From JBGPBY01 sp041481485 (GTDB lineage Bacteria; Acidobacteriota; Terriglobia; 20CM-2-55-15): a stretch of 14,181 nt of DNA. The stretch spans positions 1-14,181 of the forward strand of contig JBGPBY010000147.1 in the NCBI GenBank assembly GCA_041481485.1. The letters are read 5' to 3'. Of this stretch, positions 1 to 7,126 are shown piece by piece. The stretch's first letter is position 1, and every line of letters begins with the position of its first letter. Position numbers and translations under genes: made by a program. Below the pieces are notes generated by a model, which saw only the letters and a list, made by a program, of their open reading frames with translations, had not been told where the DNA came from and searched no databases.

Positions 1-104
1 CTCCGGTCGCGGGTTCAGTGTACGCCGGTTCGGCGCTACATGCATTTATGACGTCGTAGTCGATTGTCCCATCAGCGATTCGCTCCAGAGTACCTTGGTC
101 GGGC

Positions 105-110
105 TATACT
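105..110 (+). promoter_or_regulatory. Possible -10 box before the FGE-fold gene
   Basis: TATACT matches the sigma-70 -10 consensus at 5 of 6 positions. It would start transcription near 117, leaving a short leader that still contains the GGAG ribosome binding site at 124-127. No good -35 hexamer is visible at 16-18 bp upstream, so this is a weak call. Confidence 0.3.
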
Positions 111-134
111 TTACGCCGTGCCCTGGAGAACCCT

Positions 135-1019
135 ATGAGCTGGATCCGCGCTGGATTCCTGTTGGCGTTGATCGCCGTTGCTCAAAATCCAAAAATGCCG
201 ATTTCGTCGCTCACAGGAGCGAAAAACTCTGCTCAAATCGAATTCGTGAAGATCGCTCCGGGCGAATTCGTGATGGGCTGCGCGGAAGACGATAAGGATT
301 GCCTCGAAGATGAAGTGCCGCGCCATAAAGTGCGGCTGACCAGGGGCTTCGAACTTGGCAAGTACGAAGTCACTCAAGCCCAGTGGGAAGCCCTGATGGG
401 ACCCGACTCCAACCCCAGCGAGAACAGAGGCCCGAACAATCCCGTGGACAGCGTGAACAAAGCCGAAATTCACGCGTTCCTCGATAAACTCAACGCGCGA
501 AACGACGGCTACAAGTACCGGCTACCTACTGAAGCGGAGTGGGAATACGCGGCCGGCGCGGGCGCTCCCCCCATCCCACTGGCTTCCCTGGGCGACTACG
601 CCTGGTTAGCCGATAACTCTGACGACGAGTCGCATCCGGTGGGCTTGAAGAAGCCGAATGCCTGGGGTCTTTATGACATGCTTGGCAACGTACGCGAGTG
701 GGTCGACGACCGAGCGGCCTACTACGACTATACACCGCTGCCTGAGCTCAGCGTGGATCCCAAGGGGCCTCAGCCCGGCAATGGCGGCGGTGGTGCAGGT
801 GGAGGGGGCCGCGGTGGTGGGAATGCCCCACCAAAGGGCTTCGACACGAGAGGGCGGCTCCTGATCAACGGCGGCGGAGCCGAAGGGCTCCCGCTTTTCC
901 GAGGTGGCGGTTGGGATAATTTCGCCCCCTACCTTCGCCTGTCGTCGCGCTACTACTATTACGGTACGGATTTGAAAGTCGGCGATATCGGATTTCGAGT
1001 AGTACGGGAAGCACCATAA
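135..1019 (+). CDS. Secreted FGE/SUMF1-fold protein with a glycine-rich insertion
   Basis: This 294-residue protein has the formylglycine-generating-enzyme (SUMF1/EgtB/PvdO) fold. Diagnostic motifs in order are an N-terminal strand with APGEFVMG (41-48), KYEVTQAQW (76-84), LPTEAEWEYAA (130-140), GNVREW (184-189), FRGGGW (255-260) and IGFRVV (285-290). A hydrophobic N-terminus (about 5-17) suggests a signal peptide and export. The start is supported by GGAG at 124-127. The only cysteines are C49 and C56, near the N-terminus. The C-terminal region that in aerobic sulfatase-activating FGEs carries copper-binding cysteines reads RGGGWDNFAPYLRLSSR and has none, and the usual WEWC is replaced by REWV. 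It is therefore unlikely to activate sulfatases; many homologues have other or unknown roles. A low-complexity stretch of about 16 residues, mostly glycine (215-230), interrupts the domain between conserved motifs. It is probably co-transcribed with the DUF6152 gene 19 bp downstream. The fold is confident; the function is unknown. Confidence 0.88.
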   Translation: MSWIRAGFLLALIAVAQNPKMPISSLTGAKNSAQIEFVKIAPGEFVMGCAEDDKDCLEDEVPRHKVRLTRGFELGKYEVTQAQWEALMGPDSNPSENRGPNNPVDSVNKAEIHAFLDKLNARNDGYKYRLPTEAEWEYAAGAGAPPIPLASLGDYAWLADNSDDESHPVGLKKPNAWGLYDMLGNVREWVDDRAAYYDYTPLPELSVDPKGPQPGNGGGGAGGGGRGGGNAPPKGFDTRGRLLINGGGAEGLPLFRGGGWDNFAPYLRLSSRYYYYGTDLKVGDIGFRVVREAP

Positions 1020-1038
1020 AATATTCGGGAGGATCCTC

Positions 1039-1488
1039 ATGAAGAAACGACGATTGCTTTTCTCGGTCGCTGCGTGCTTGCTGGGCGCCTGGATTCCCGC
1101 GCTCGCTCATCATTCCTTCCAGGCCGAGTACGATGATGAAAAGCCCATCACCTTGACCGGGGTGGTGACGAAGATCTCGCCTGACAATCCGCACGGTTGG
1201 CTTTATTTGGATGTGAAAAATGCTGCGGGCAGGATCATCCACTGGGCTGTCGAACTGCCTCCGCCGAACGTTCTCCAACGCAACGGCCTGGACACATCGA
1301 TATACAAAACCATGGTGGATAACCATGAGCAGATCAAAGTGACGGCGTTCCAGGCCAAGGATGGATCCAAGCACGCATGGGCCGCCGGCATGACGCGCGG
1401 CGATGGCAAGACGGTCATCACGCTGGGCGGCCTTCCCGCGCAGCCTTACAGTGCCAAGCCGAACGGCGACCGCAAAGTCCAGCAATAG
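1039..1488 (+). CDS. DUF6152 family secreted protein
   Basis: This 149-residue protein carries a clear Sec signal peptide: KKRR, a hydrophobic core at 6-20, then ALA at 21-23. The predicted cleavage after ALA leaves a mature chain starting His-His-Ser-Phe. The following sequence (ITLTGVVTKI, NPHGWLYLDV, HWAVEL, IKVTAFQAKDGS) is a string of short beta strands typical of DUF6152 proteins, which are common in Acidobacteria and Proteobacteria. From memory, the HHSF start is conserved in the family. Other histidines are H52, H68, H96 and H112. The ribosome binding site GGGAGGA sits just before the start. It follows the FGE-fold gene by 19 bp on the same strand, so the two are probably one operon of exported proteins. 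No biochemical role is known to me; metal binding by the N-terminal histidines is an inference. Confidence 0.87.
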   Translation: MKKRRLLFSVAACLLGAWIPALAHHSFQAEYDDEKPITLTGVVTKISPDNPHGWLYLDVKNAAGRIIHWAVELPPPNVLQRNGLDTSIYKTMVDNHEQIKVTAFQAKDGSKHAWAAGMTRGDGKTVITLGGLPAQPYSAKPNGDRKVQQ

Positions 1489-1537
1489 ATTATCTGGAGT
1501 TATTACGCCGTCGTTCCTTTGTCGAATTGTTGGATTC

Positions 1538-1957
1538 CTATTTCGAGTCCTTCCTCAATAACTTGTCCGCCGAAAACGGACCAGGACCAAAGGCAAGCAA
1601 TACGACGCAGCCGGCCAGAATCAGCAGGTTGTAATCCATGCCAGTCCCTTTCTCGGAGGTGAATATCCCGACATGGAACATGAAGTAAACGAAGTAAAGA
1701 GAACCCGTCATAATGATCGCGAGACCCGTTGCAGCCCAGCGCGTCAGAAATCCCAGCAGCAATGCCAGGGCGCCCAGCGGTTCGACAATGGAAAGCAATT
1801 TCGTAAGGTTCACCATCGCCGGAGTCATACCGGGCATGCCTTCAGGAACACCCGACCAGACAAACCATTTTGCATGCCCTGCCCAAAGAAAGACCGCGCC
1901 GACAACGATCCGAAGCAGCAGTAATGCCAGATTCTGAAGTGTGGCAAGGGATTTCAT
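1538..1957 (-). CDS. DoxX family integral membrane protein
   Basis: This is a 139-residue protein with four predicted TM segments (about 8-30, 52-72, 75-98 and 109-125). It shows DoxX-family hallmarks: R16 in TM1, a GAVFLWAGHAK segment (20-30), EP at 59-60, LTRWAA (71-76) and the C-terminal FGPGPFSAD (123-131). DoxX/DoxD-like proteins are small quinone- or redox-linked membrane proteins of mostly unknown function. The start ATG at 1957-1955 was chosen because it opens directly on MKSLATLQNLALLLLR. Upstream in-frame sequence overlaps the preceding gene in another frame and does not look like protein. The start lies 4 bp after the stop of the upstream membrane gene with no strong ribosome binding site, which suggests translational coupling. 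It converges with the DUF6152 gene across a 49-bp spacer with no obvious terminator hairpin. Confidence 0.87.
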   Translation of the reverse strand: MKSLATLQNLALLLLRIVVGAVFLWAGHAKWFVWSGVPEGMPGMTPAMVNLTKLLSIVEPLGALALLLGFLTRWAATGLAIIMTGSLYFVYFMFHVGIFTSEKGTGMDYNLLILAGCVVLLAFGPGPFSADKLLRKDSK

Positions 1958-1961
1958 ACAA

Positions 1962-2471
1962 CTATTGTGCCGGTTTTCCCAGAGGTAGCTTCGACATTCG
2001 TTGCTTGACATACAACGCCATGGGCACAGCAAAGAAGAAATGCGACATGAAGCCGCCAATGATGACGTTCGGATCATAGTAGTTCGGGTGATTGTCCGAG
2101 GCCACCATGATCGCGACGTGCATAACAATCCAGGCGATCATGGCATAAGGCAGAGCCACGAACGTGGCTTCAAATCCGCGACGCCTGAAGTAGGGCCAAA
2201 TACAGGCAAAAAGCACACCCCATACCACAGCGAAGAAGAAATGGATGACGGTGCCGACAACAGAGGCCAGCCAACCGAGCGATGCTTGCACGTCGCTCCC
2301 GAAAACCAGCCCCGTGGCGTTGCGCGGGATTCCAGCCAGCGGTAGCAGGTGTTGAGCCCCCACCCAAACCACAGCCTCATAAATCCAGATGATCACGCCA
2401 CCCACAAGCCCACCCATCAGCCCGACTTGGAGCACCGCCTTGGGATTAGTTACTGCCGTCATTTCTGCCAT
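1962..2471 (-). CDS. Four-TM membrane protein of unknown family
   Basis: I do not recognise a family with confidence. The 169-residue protein has four predicted TM helices (about 14-36, 65-91, 101-123 and 134-156). Histidines lie in or next to the helices (H77, H118, H144), and there is a polar loop DNHPNYYDP (126-134) between TM3 and TM4. Two starts are possible: GTG at 2483, which overlaps the GAGGAG ribosome binding site at 2488-2483, and ATG at 2471, which lies 11 nt after that site. I chose ATG because the GTG is part of the Shine-Dalgarno itself. The gene is followed after 4 bp by the DoxX gene, so the two are very likely one membrane operon, divergent from the ABC exporter. A remote YagU/DUF1440-like relationship is conceivable but unproven. 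Confidence 0.8.
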   Translation of the reverse strand: MAEMTAVTNPKAVLQVGLMGGLVGGVIIWIYEAVVWVGAQHLLPLAGIPRNATGLVFGSDVQASLGWLASVVGTVIHFFFAVVWGVLFACIWPYFRRRGFEATFVALPYAMIAWIVMHVAIMVASDNHPNYYDPNVIIGGFMSHFFFAVPMALYVKQRMSKLPLGKPAQ

Positions 2472-2684
2472 TGTGCTGATCACTCCTCACGGCCATTCCG
2501 GGTGAACTGTTCGCCCTGTCACGGCACACCGTACCGATCGGCAGTATAAGCACATTCTTTAAAGTAATCCTAAGGTTCACGTTGCAGTAAAAACATTTTG
2601 TTGGTTTCCAATTCTGGCGATCTTAATGCCCGTTTGTGTTTGCGTGGTTTACAATGCAGTGTTCCCCAACTCCACATGATGCAC
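2472..2684. promoter_or_regulatory. Divergent promoter region between membrane operon and ABC exporter
   Basis: This 213-bp spacer separates oppositely oriented operons and should hold both promoters. For the minus strand, TATACT (complement of 2543-2548) is a good -10 box and would give a leader of about 65 nt before the ATG at 2471; its -35 is poor. For the plus strand, TACAAT at 2650-2655 resembles a -10 box and predicts transcription from about 2662, only 14-23 nt before the possible starts at 2676 and 2685; no good -35 is visible. An alternative plus-strand pair is TTGTTG (2599-2604) and CTTAAT (2622-2627) with a 17-bp spacer. An 8-bp palindrome CCGATCGG lies at 2534-2541 over the predicted minus start site. 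All of these are unverified guesses from hexamer matches. Confidence 0.35.
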
Positions 2685-3698
2685 ATGAGCGATACGCCTG
2701 CGATTCGGATCGAGAACCTCGGACGCGTGTACAAAACTCGCGGAACCCGGCGCGAACGGCATCAGACAAAGGAACGCGTGGCGCTATGCGACGTCAATCT
2801 TGAAGTTCCCCGAGGAGAGTTTTTCGGCCTGCTCGGACCCAACGGTGCGGGTAAGACTTCTCTGATCAAAATACTCGTTACTTTGCTTGCGCCGACGACA
2901 GGGCGTGCCCGGGTCGCGGGATTTGACGTCGTGGAAAATCCTCATCAGGTGCGGCCACGGATCAATATGGTCAGTGGAGGTGAGTCTTCCGGATACGGAC
3001 TGCTGACGGTGCGGGAAAACCTGTGGATGTTCAGCCAGTTTTACGGCATCGACAACAAGACGGCGCGCGGACGAATCGACGAACTTCTGGAGATCGTTCA
3101 CCTGAAGGACCGCGCGAACACAAAATCTTCCGATTTGTCCACAGGACTTCGGCAAAAAATGAATATCGTCCGCGGATTTCTTACCGATCCGGAAGTGATC
3201 TTTCTGGACGAACCGACACTTGGACTGGACGTCGGCGCTGCCCGCGATGTCCGAAACTTCATCCGGAACTGGATGCTCGCACAATCCGGCCGGACGACGC
3301 TGCTGACCACGCACTATATGGCGGAAGCCGACGATCTTTGCGATCGAGTGGCTATCATCAACGAAGGACGCGTTCTGGCATGCGACTCTCCGTCCAACCT
3401 GAAGCGGCGGCTGAGACAGGAAGCCATTTTTCATATGGAAGTCAGTGCGCTCAATGGAACACTCGATGCCTTTCAAAAACTTCCGGGAGTTCGAAAAGTC
3501 GTCCACACCGCACTGGACGACAAGTCTCAATTGGAATTCATTCTCGATGCCGACGATGCCATCAGCGGCGTGATCTCGGCGCTGACGGCCCATCGCGCTC
3601 AAATCCTCAACCTGCAAAAACGGGAACCGACGCTCGAAGATGTCTTCGTCGATCTCGTAGGGATGAGCCTCGCAGAAGCCGAAAAGAAACAATCATGA
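2685..3698 (+). CDS. ABC-2 type exporter, ATP-binding subunit
   Basis: This 337-residue single ABC domain of the DrrA/NatA type energises export by the two permeases encoded next. Visible motifs are Walker A GPNGAGKT (51-58), signature LSTGLRQ (151-157), Walker B VIFLDEP (171-177), D-loop GLD and H-loop TTHY with H210. The signature is LSTG rather than LSGG. The Q-loop region reads MVSGGESSGYG, with no glutamine at the usual place; similar variants occur in some ABC-2 exporters. A C-terminal extension (about 240-337) ends in EPTLEDVFVDLVG, as in many drug or lipid exporter ATPases. Start choice is uncertain. ATGs at 2676, 2679 and 2685 are all in frame, none has a Shine-Dalgarno, and 2685 gives the most typical N-terminus. 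The stop overlaps the next start (ATGA), so the genes are translationally coupled. The substrate is unknown. Confidence 0.9.
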   Translation: MSDTPAIRIENLGRVYKTRGTRRERHQTKERVALCDVNLEVPRGEFFGLLGPNGAGKTSLIKILVTLLAPTTGRARVAGFDVVENPHQVRPRINMVSGGESSGYGLLTVRENLWMFSQFYGIDNKTARGRIDELLEIVHLKDRANTKSSDLSTGLRQKMNIVRGFLTDPEVIFLDEPTLGLDVGAARDVRNFIRNWMLAQSGRTTLLTTHYMAEADDLCDRVAIINEGRVLACDSPSNLKRRLRQEAIFHMEVSALNGTLDAFQKLPGVRKVVHTALDDKSQLEFILDADDAISGVISALTAHRAQILNLQKREPTLEDVFVDLVGMSLAEAEKKQS

Positions 3699-4555
3699 AT
3701 GCGCCAATCGCTTTCGCCGCAGCCAAAACGACGAGACCCGATTCAGGGTGGCGCCTCTTCCTTCGGACCATCGTCGCACGGGCATATCCGCGCGTCGTTG
3801 GACAGCAACGGGAAAAGGCATGGCTGTTCTTTGAAACCTTTATTCCTTTCGTTGCCATAGTCTCGTACGTGTACGTTTATCGCGCCTTGGATGCGCCGCC
3901 CGACTACATTGGGTTTGTCGTCATTGGCGGTGCAATGACTGCGTTCTGGATCAACGTCATGTGGAACATGAGCGCCCAGCTGTATTGGGAAAAGGACAAC
4001 GGGAATCTGCCGCTTTACATCATTGCCCCGAATTCCCTTATGGCGATTCTCCTGGGAATGGCGCTGGGTGGAATGCTCGCCACGACGCTACGCGCAATTG
4101 TGATCGTTGGGTTGGGTACTTTGCTTTTTCATGTTCCCTTTGCCCTGTCGAGCGCAGCTGAGCTTGCTGTGATTTTCGTCCTCAGCATGGCCGCACTTTA
4201 CGGACTGGGAATGATGCTGGCTTCGGTGTTTTTGCTCCACGGACGGAATGCCTTTCAAATCGTCAGCGCACTGCAGGAGCCCGTCTATTTCATAACCGGA
4301 TTCTATTTCCCAATCCGAAGCTTCGGATTCACGCTTGCGGTGGCGGTTTCTGCAATCCCGTTGACACTCGGACTGGATGCGATGCGACAGTTGATGTTCG
4401 CAAGCGGACCCACTCTCGGCCTGTTGTCCGTGCGAATGGAAATGGCGATTCTTGCTGTATTGGCAATTGTATTTGTCTACACCGCAAAACTCTGGCTCGA
4501 TCACATGGAACGTCGCGCCGTCCAGGAAGGCGCGCTCACCGACCGCCGGAGATAG
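3695..4555 (+). CDS. ABC-2 type exporter, permease subunit 1
   Basis: This 286-residue membrane protein has about six predicted TM segments (roughly 43-63, 72-93, 114-145, 155-182, 190-229 and 247-266). A cytosolic coupling element, YWEKDNGNLPLYIIAP (97-112), sits after the second TM, which is typical of ABC2_membrane permeases. The start ATG at 3695 overlaps the ATPase stop by 4 bp (ATGA) and opens on MNAPIAF. The open frame continues upstream inside the ATPase gene in another frame, but that part is Arg/Ser-rich and not credible protein. It should pair with the second permease to form a heterodimeric channel driven by the upstream ATPase. The substrate cannot be read from the sequence. Confidence 0.88.
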   Translation: MNAPIAFAAAKTTRPDSGWRLFLRTIVARAYPRVVGQQREKAWLFFETFIPFVAIVSYVYVYRALDAPPDYIGFVVIGGAMTAFWINVMWNMSAQLYWEKDNGNLPLYIIAPNSLMAILLGMALGGMLATTLRAIVIVGLGTLLFHVPFALSSAAELAVIFVLSMAALYGLGMMLASVFLLHGRNAFQIVSALQEPVYFITGFYFPIRSFGFTLAVAVSAIPLTLGLDAMRQLMFASGPTLGLLSVRMEMAILAVLAIVFVYTAKLWLDHMERRAVQEGALTDRRR

Positions 4556-4559
4556 GACG

Positions 4560-5411
4560 ATGAAAGGTATTATCCGAAGATCATTTGCTCCGGCAGCCTG
4601 GCTGGGATGGCAGGTGGAATCGAACTGGGCGTCTCCGCTCCTGTTCCTTGCCTTCTCGGTATTAAAGCCGGTCGCAGGGGTGTTGATACTGGTCTTCATG
4701 TACAACACCGTTTCACGCGCGGGAACATCGGCGCCGATCTACGGATACATTTATCTTGGAAATGCGCTGTACGTGTATGTCGGAACCGTAATGGCGGGAA
4801 CGTCGTATTCGATCCTGGAAGACAGGGAACGTTATCGCGTCCTGAAATACCTTTACATCGCTCCAATCAACATTCCGGTTTATCTGTTTGGCCGAGCCAC
4901 ACCGCGATTTCTTGCCGGAAGCCTTGCGGCTGCGATCACAATTTTCTTCGGAATTGTTTTTTTCAAAGTTCCGGTTCACCTCACACTGGTGAACTGGCCT
5001 CTGTTCCTTACCGCACTGATGCTGGGAGTCGTTTGCCTTGCCGGAATGGGAATTGTTCTTGGTTCGTGGACTCTGACGTTGCGAACCCAGCCATGGTTTC
5101 TTGGAGAATCCACCGCAGCAGCCCTTTACCTGTTCAGTGGAGCACTCTTTCCGCTGACGTTATTGCCGCGATTTCTTCAGCCGATAGGATATCTGATGCC
5201 CATCACTTACTGGCTCGAGCTGATGCGGCGTGCGTTATTGGGTCCGGCTGCAGCCGTATTCCCGACACTGGCCACCCTTTCCAATGCACAGCTCTTTCTA
5301 ATTCTCGGCGTGCAGACGGCTTTCTTCCTTGGATTGGCATTCGTGGCGTTCCGGTTCTTCGATCGCATTGCCCGCGACAAGGGACTGATCGACGCCCTAA
5401 GTGATTTCTAA
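4560..5411 (+). CDS. ABC-2 type exporter, permease subunit 2
   Basis: This 283-residue permease has about six TM segments (roughly 25-48, 60-84, 112-136, 146-170, 184-208 and 243-265). Its coupling element, EDRERYRVLKYLYIAP (87-102), is equivalent to that of permease 1. The two permeases share architecture but little sequence, so they look like an old duplication that now forms a heterodimer. GGAG at 4547-4550 precedes the ATG, and the gap to the upstream stop is 4 bp. The 3' end overlaps the stop of the convergent ABC-F gene by 4 bp (5408-5411), so transcription of the two operons must collide or read through unless a terminator lies inside coding sequence. Confidence 0.88.
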   Translation: MKGIIRRSFAPAAWLGWQVESNWASPLLFLAFSVLKPVAGVLILVFMYNTVSRAGTSAPIYGYIYLGNALYVYVGTVMAGTSYSILEDRERYRVLKYLYIAPINIPVYLFGRATPRFLAGSLAAAITIFFGIVFFKVPVHLTLVNWPLFLTALMLGVVCLAGMGIVLGSWTLTLRTQPWFLGESTAAALYLFSGALFPLTLLPRFLQPIGYLMPITYWLELMRRALLGPAAAVFPTLATLSNAQLFLILGVQTAFFLGLAFVAFRFFDRIARDKGLIDALSDF

Positions 5412-7045
5412 CGATGAACGCCTGGCGCCTCGTGGCCCGTCCGGGCGACGTATTCCGCGTAGCTCCCATGAAACAGGTGAGGATGTACATCTGTGCCGCT
5501 TTCACCGCCAAGTTCAAGCACCGAATTGCTGAGGCTTCGCAGGAAGTTCCGGTAGTGAGACACGAACAACATCGTTCCTTCAAATTCTCGAAGCGCATGG
5601 ATCAGCATTTCCTTGGTCGCCAGGTCCAGATGATTCGTCGGTTCGTCGAGCACCAGAAAATTTGGCGGATCGAACAGCATTCGAGCCATCGCCAGACGCG
5701 TCTTCTCTCCTCCGGAAAGCGCTCGAATCTTTTTGTTAACGTCGTCGCCGGAGAATTGGAACGCACCTGCCAGATTCCGCAGCGATCCGATACCCTCTCG
5801 CGGAAAATCCTGCTGTAGCTGTTCTTCAATGGTTAAATCGGGGTAGAGAAGATCGAGCGCCTGTTGCGCGAAATATCCCATTTTCACCGCCGCCCCGATT
5901 CGGATCTGGCCGCTGTCGGGTTCCAGCGCTCCGGCGACCATTTTCAGCAGCGTGGATTTGCCGGCGCCGTTCTTCCCCATCACGCACCACCGTTCGCCGC
6001 GGCGGATATTGATAGAGAGTCCCTGATGAACGACATGTCGCCCAAACGCCTTTGTCACATCTTCGACGACAGCGACCTGGTCGCCCGACCGCGGTGGCGG
6101 ACGGAAATCGAAGCGAACAACCCGCCGCTTCTTGGGAAGCTCGAGCTTTTCGATTTTCTCGAGAGCCTTCACCCGGCTTTGGACCTGCGCGGCCTTCGCC
6201 GCGTGCGCAGCAAATCGGTCAATGAACCGCTGCTCCTTCGCCAGCATTGCCTGCTGCCGGGCGTAAGCTGCTTCGCGATTGGTTTCCCGTATTTCCCGCT
6301 CTCGTTCGTAAAAATCGTAGTTCCCGGAGTAGACGGTGATCTCTCCACCGTCGATCTCGGCAATTTTCGTGACGATGCGGTTCATGAATTCCCGGTCATG
6401 CGAAGTCATCAGCAACGACCCAGGCAATGATTTGAGAAACGCCTCGAGCCAGACAATGGACTCGATATCGAGATGATTCGTCGGTTCGTCCATCAATAAA
6501 ACATCCGGGCGGCCCAGCAAAACGCGCGCCATGGCTACACGCATTTTCCAGCCGCCGGACAGATTACCGACGTCCCCGTCGATTCTTTCGTCATCGAAAC
6601 CTAAGCCATATAGAACCTCGCGGGCCTGACTTTCGAGCGCGTAGCCATCAAGGTGCTGGTATTCCTCCTGCACTTCGCCGAAACGCGCGAGAATCTTTCC
6701 CATCTCATTGGCGCGAGTGGGATCGGCCATGGCATGTTCGAGATATTCCAGTTCATGATGCAAGTCTCCGACACGGCCACTGCCGGCAATGGATTCATCC
6801 AGTACGGACCGGCCCGACATCTCTTCCACATCCTGGCGGAAATAGCCGATAGTCAGCTTTCTTGCGATGGATATCTCTCCGTCGTCAGGCTGCTCTTCGC
6901 CAGTAATCATCCGAAACAGAGTTGTCTTGCCGGAACCGTTCGGACCGACGAGTCCGACCTTTTCCCCCGGATTCAGCTGAAACGAAGCATCGACGAAAAG
7001 AATTTGGCGGCCGTACTGCTTATTGATGTGTGAAAACGAAATCAT
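5408..7045 (-). CDS. ABC-F family translation factor (Uup/YheS/EttA-like ATPase)
   Basis: This 545-residue cytosolic protein has two ABC domains and no TM segments. Domain 1 shows Walker A GPNGSGKTT (34-42), signature LSGGWKMRVAMAR (162-174), Walker B with DEPTNHLD (186-193) and switch SHDREF (215-220). A charged helical linker (about 245-310, including FIDRFAAHAAKAAQVQSRVKA) is the P-site-tRNA-interaction region of ABC-F proteins. Domain 2 shows GKNGAGKST (357-365), LSGGEKTRLAMAR (443-455), DEPTNHLD (467-474) and SHYRNF (496-501), where the usual Asp of SHDR is Tyr. ABC-F proteins bind the ribosomal E site and modulate elongation, and some protect ribosomes from antibiotics. Length and the lack of a long extra arm fit housekeeping members. 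It is convergent with the exporter and divergent from the dioxygenase across 78 bp. The start has only a weak AGG ribosome binding site. Confidence 0.92.
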   Translation of the reverse strand: MISFSHINKQYGRQILFVDASFQLNPGEKVGLVGPNGSGKTTLFRMITGEEQPDDGEISIARKLTIGYFRQDVEEMSGRSVLDESIAGSGRVGDLHHELEYLEHAMADPTRANEMGKILARFGEVQEEYQHLDGYALESQAREVLYGLGFDDERIDGDVGNLSGGWKMRVAMARVLLGRPDVLLMDEPTNHLDIESIVWLEAFLKSLPGSLLMTSHDREFMNRIVTKIAEIDGGEITVYSGNYDFYEREREIRETNREAAYARQQAMLAKEQRFIDRFAAHAAKAAQVQSRVKALEKIEKLELPKKRRVVRFDFRPPPRSGDQVAVVEDVTKAFGRHVVHQGLSINIRRGERWCVMGKNGAGKSTLLKMVAGALEPDSGQIRIGAAVKMGYFAQQALDLLYPDLTIEEQLQQDFPREGIGSLRNLAGAFQFSGDDVNKKIRALSGGEKTRLAMARMLFDPPNFLVLDEPTNHLDLATKEMLIHALREFEGTMLFVSHYRNFLRSLSNSVLELGGESGTDVHPHLFHGSYAEYVARTGHEAPGVHR

Positions 7046-7101
7046 CGAAACCTGTTACCCCTTCCGGTCCTCTTCAGTAGACCCTTACATCACCACAATG
7101 A

Positions 7102-7126
7102 CATAATTCCGGCCGGAGGAATTATG
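7102..7126 (+). promoter_or_regulatory. Perfect inverted repeat over RBS and start codon of the dioxygenase
   Basis: CATAATTCC (7102-7110) and GGAATTATG (7118-7126) are exact reverse complements separated by 7 nt (GGCCGGA). The right arm contains half of the Shine-Dalgarno GGAGGA (7115-7120) and the whole ATG start (7124-7126). The centre TCCGGCCGGA is itself a palindrome. If transcribed, the 9-bp stem would hide the ribosome binding site and start codon; if not, it could be a dimeric repressor operator. CATAAT in the left arm also resembles a -10 box. Which role applies is not decidable from the sequence. Confidence 0.5.

Noticed and set aside
2..295. A plus-strand frame open from the window edge to 295, which might be the end of an upstream gene
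   Set aside because: It overlaps the FGE-fold gene by 160 bp and its second half is Arg/Ser-rich shadow sequence. A shorter frame ending at 59 could also be an upstream C-terminus, but 19 codons cannot be judged.
135..1019. Sulfatase-modifying factor with a partner sulfatase
   Set aside because: The needed C-terminal cysteines are missing and no sulfatase gene is in the window.
865..1485. A 206-codon minus-strand ORF opposite the first two genes
   Set aside because: It covers parts of two well-supported plus-strand genes and has no protein-like motifs.
1958..2128. Upstream in-frame extension of the DoxX gene
   Set aside because: It lies inside the upstream membrane gene in another frame, is rich in Arg, Ser, Cys and Trp, and DoxX proteins normally begin just before the first TM helix, as at 1957.
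2534..2541. CCGATCGG palindrome as a repressor operator
   Set aside because: Eight bases of palindrome are expected by chance in GC-rich DNA, and no regulator gene is nearby.
3023..3694. Upstream in-frame extension of permease 1 inside the ATPase gene
   Set aside because: The extension is Arg/Ser-rich and out of frame with a clear ABC ATPase. The ATGA overlap start is the standard choice.
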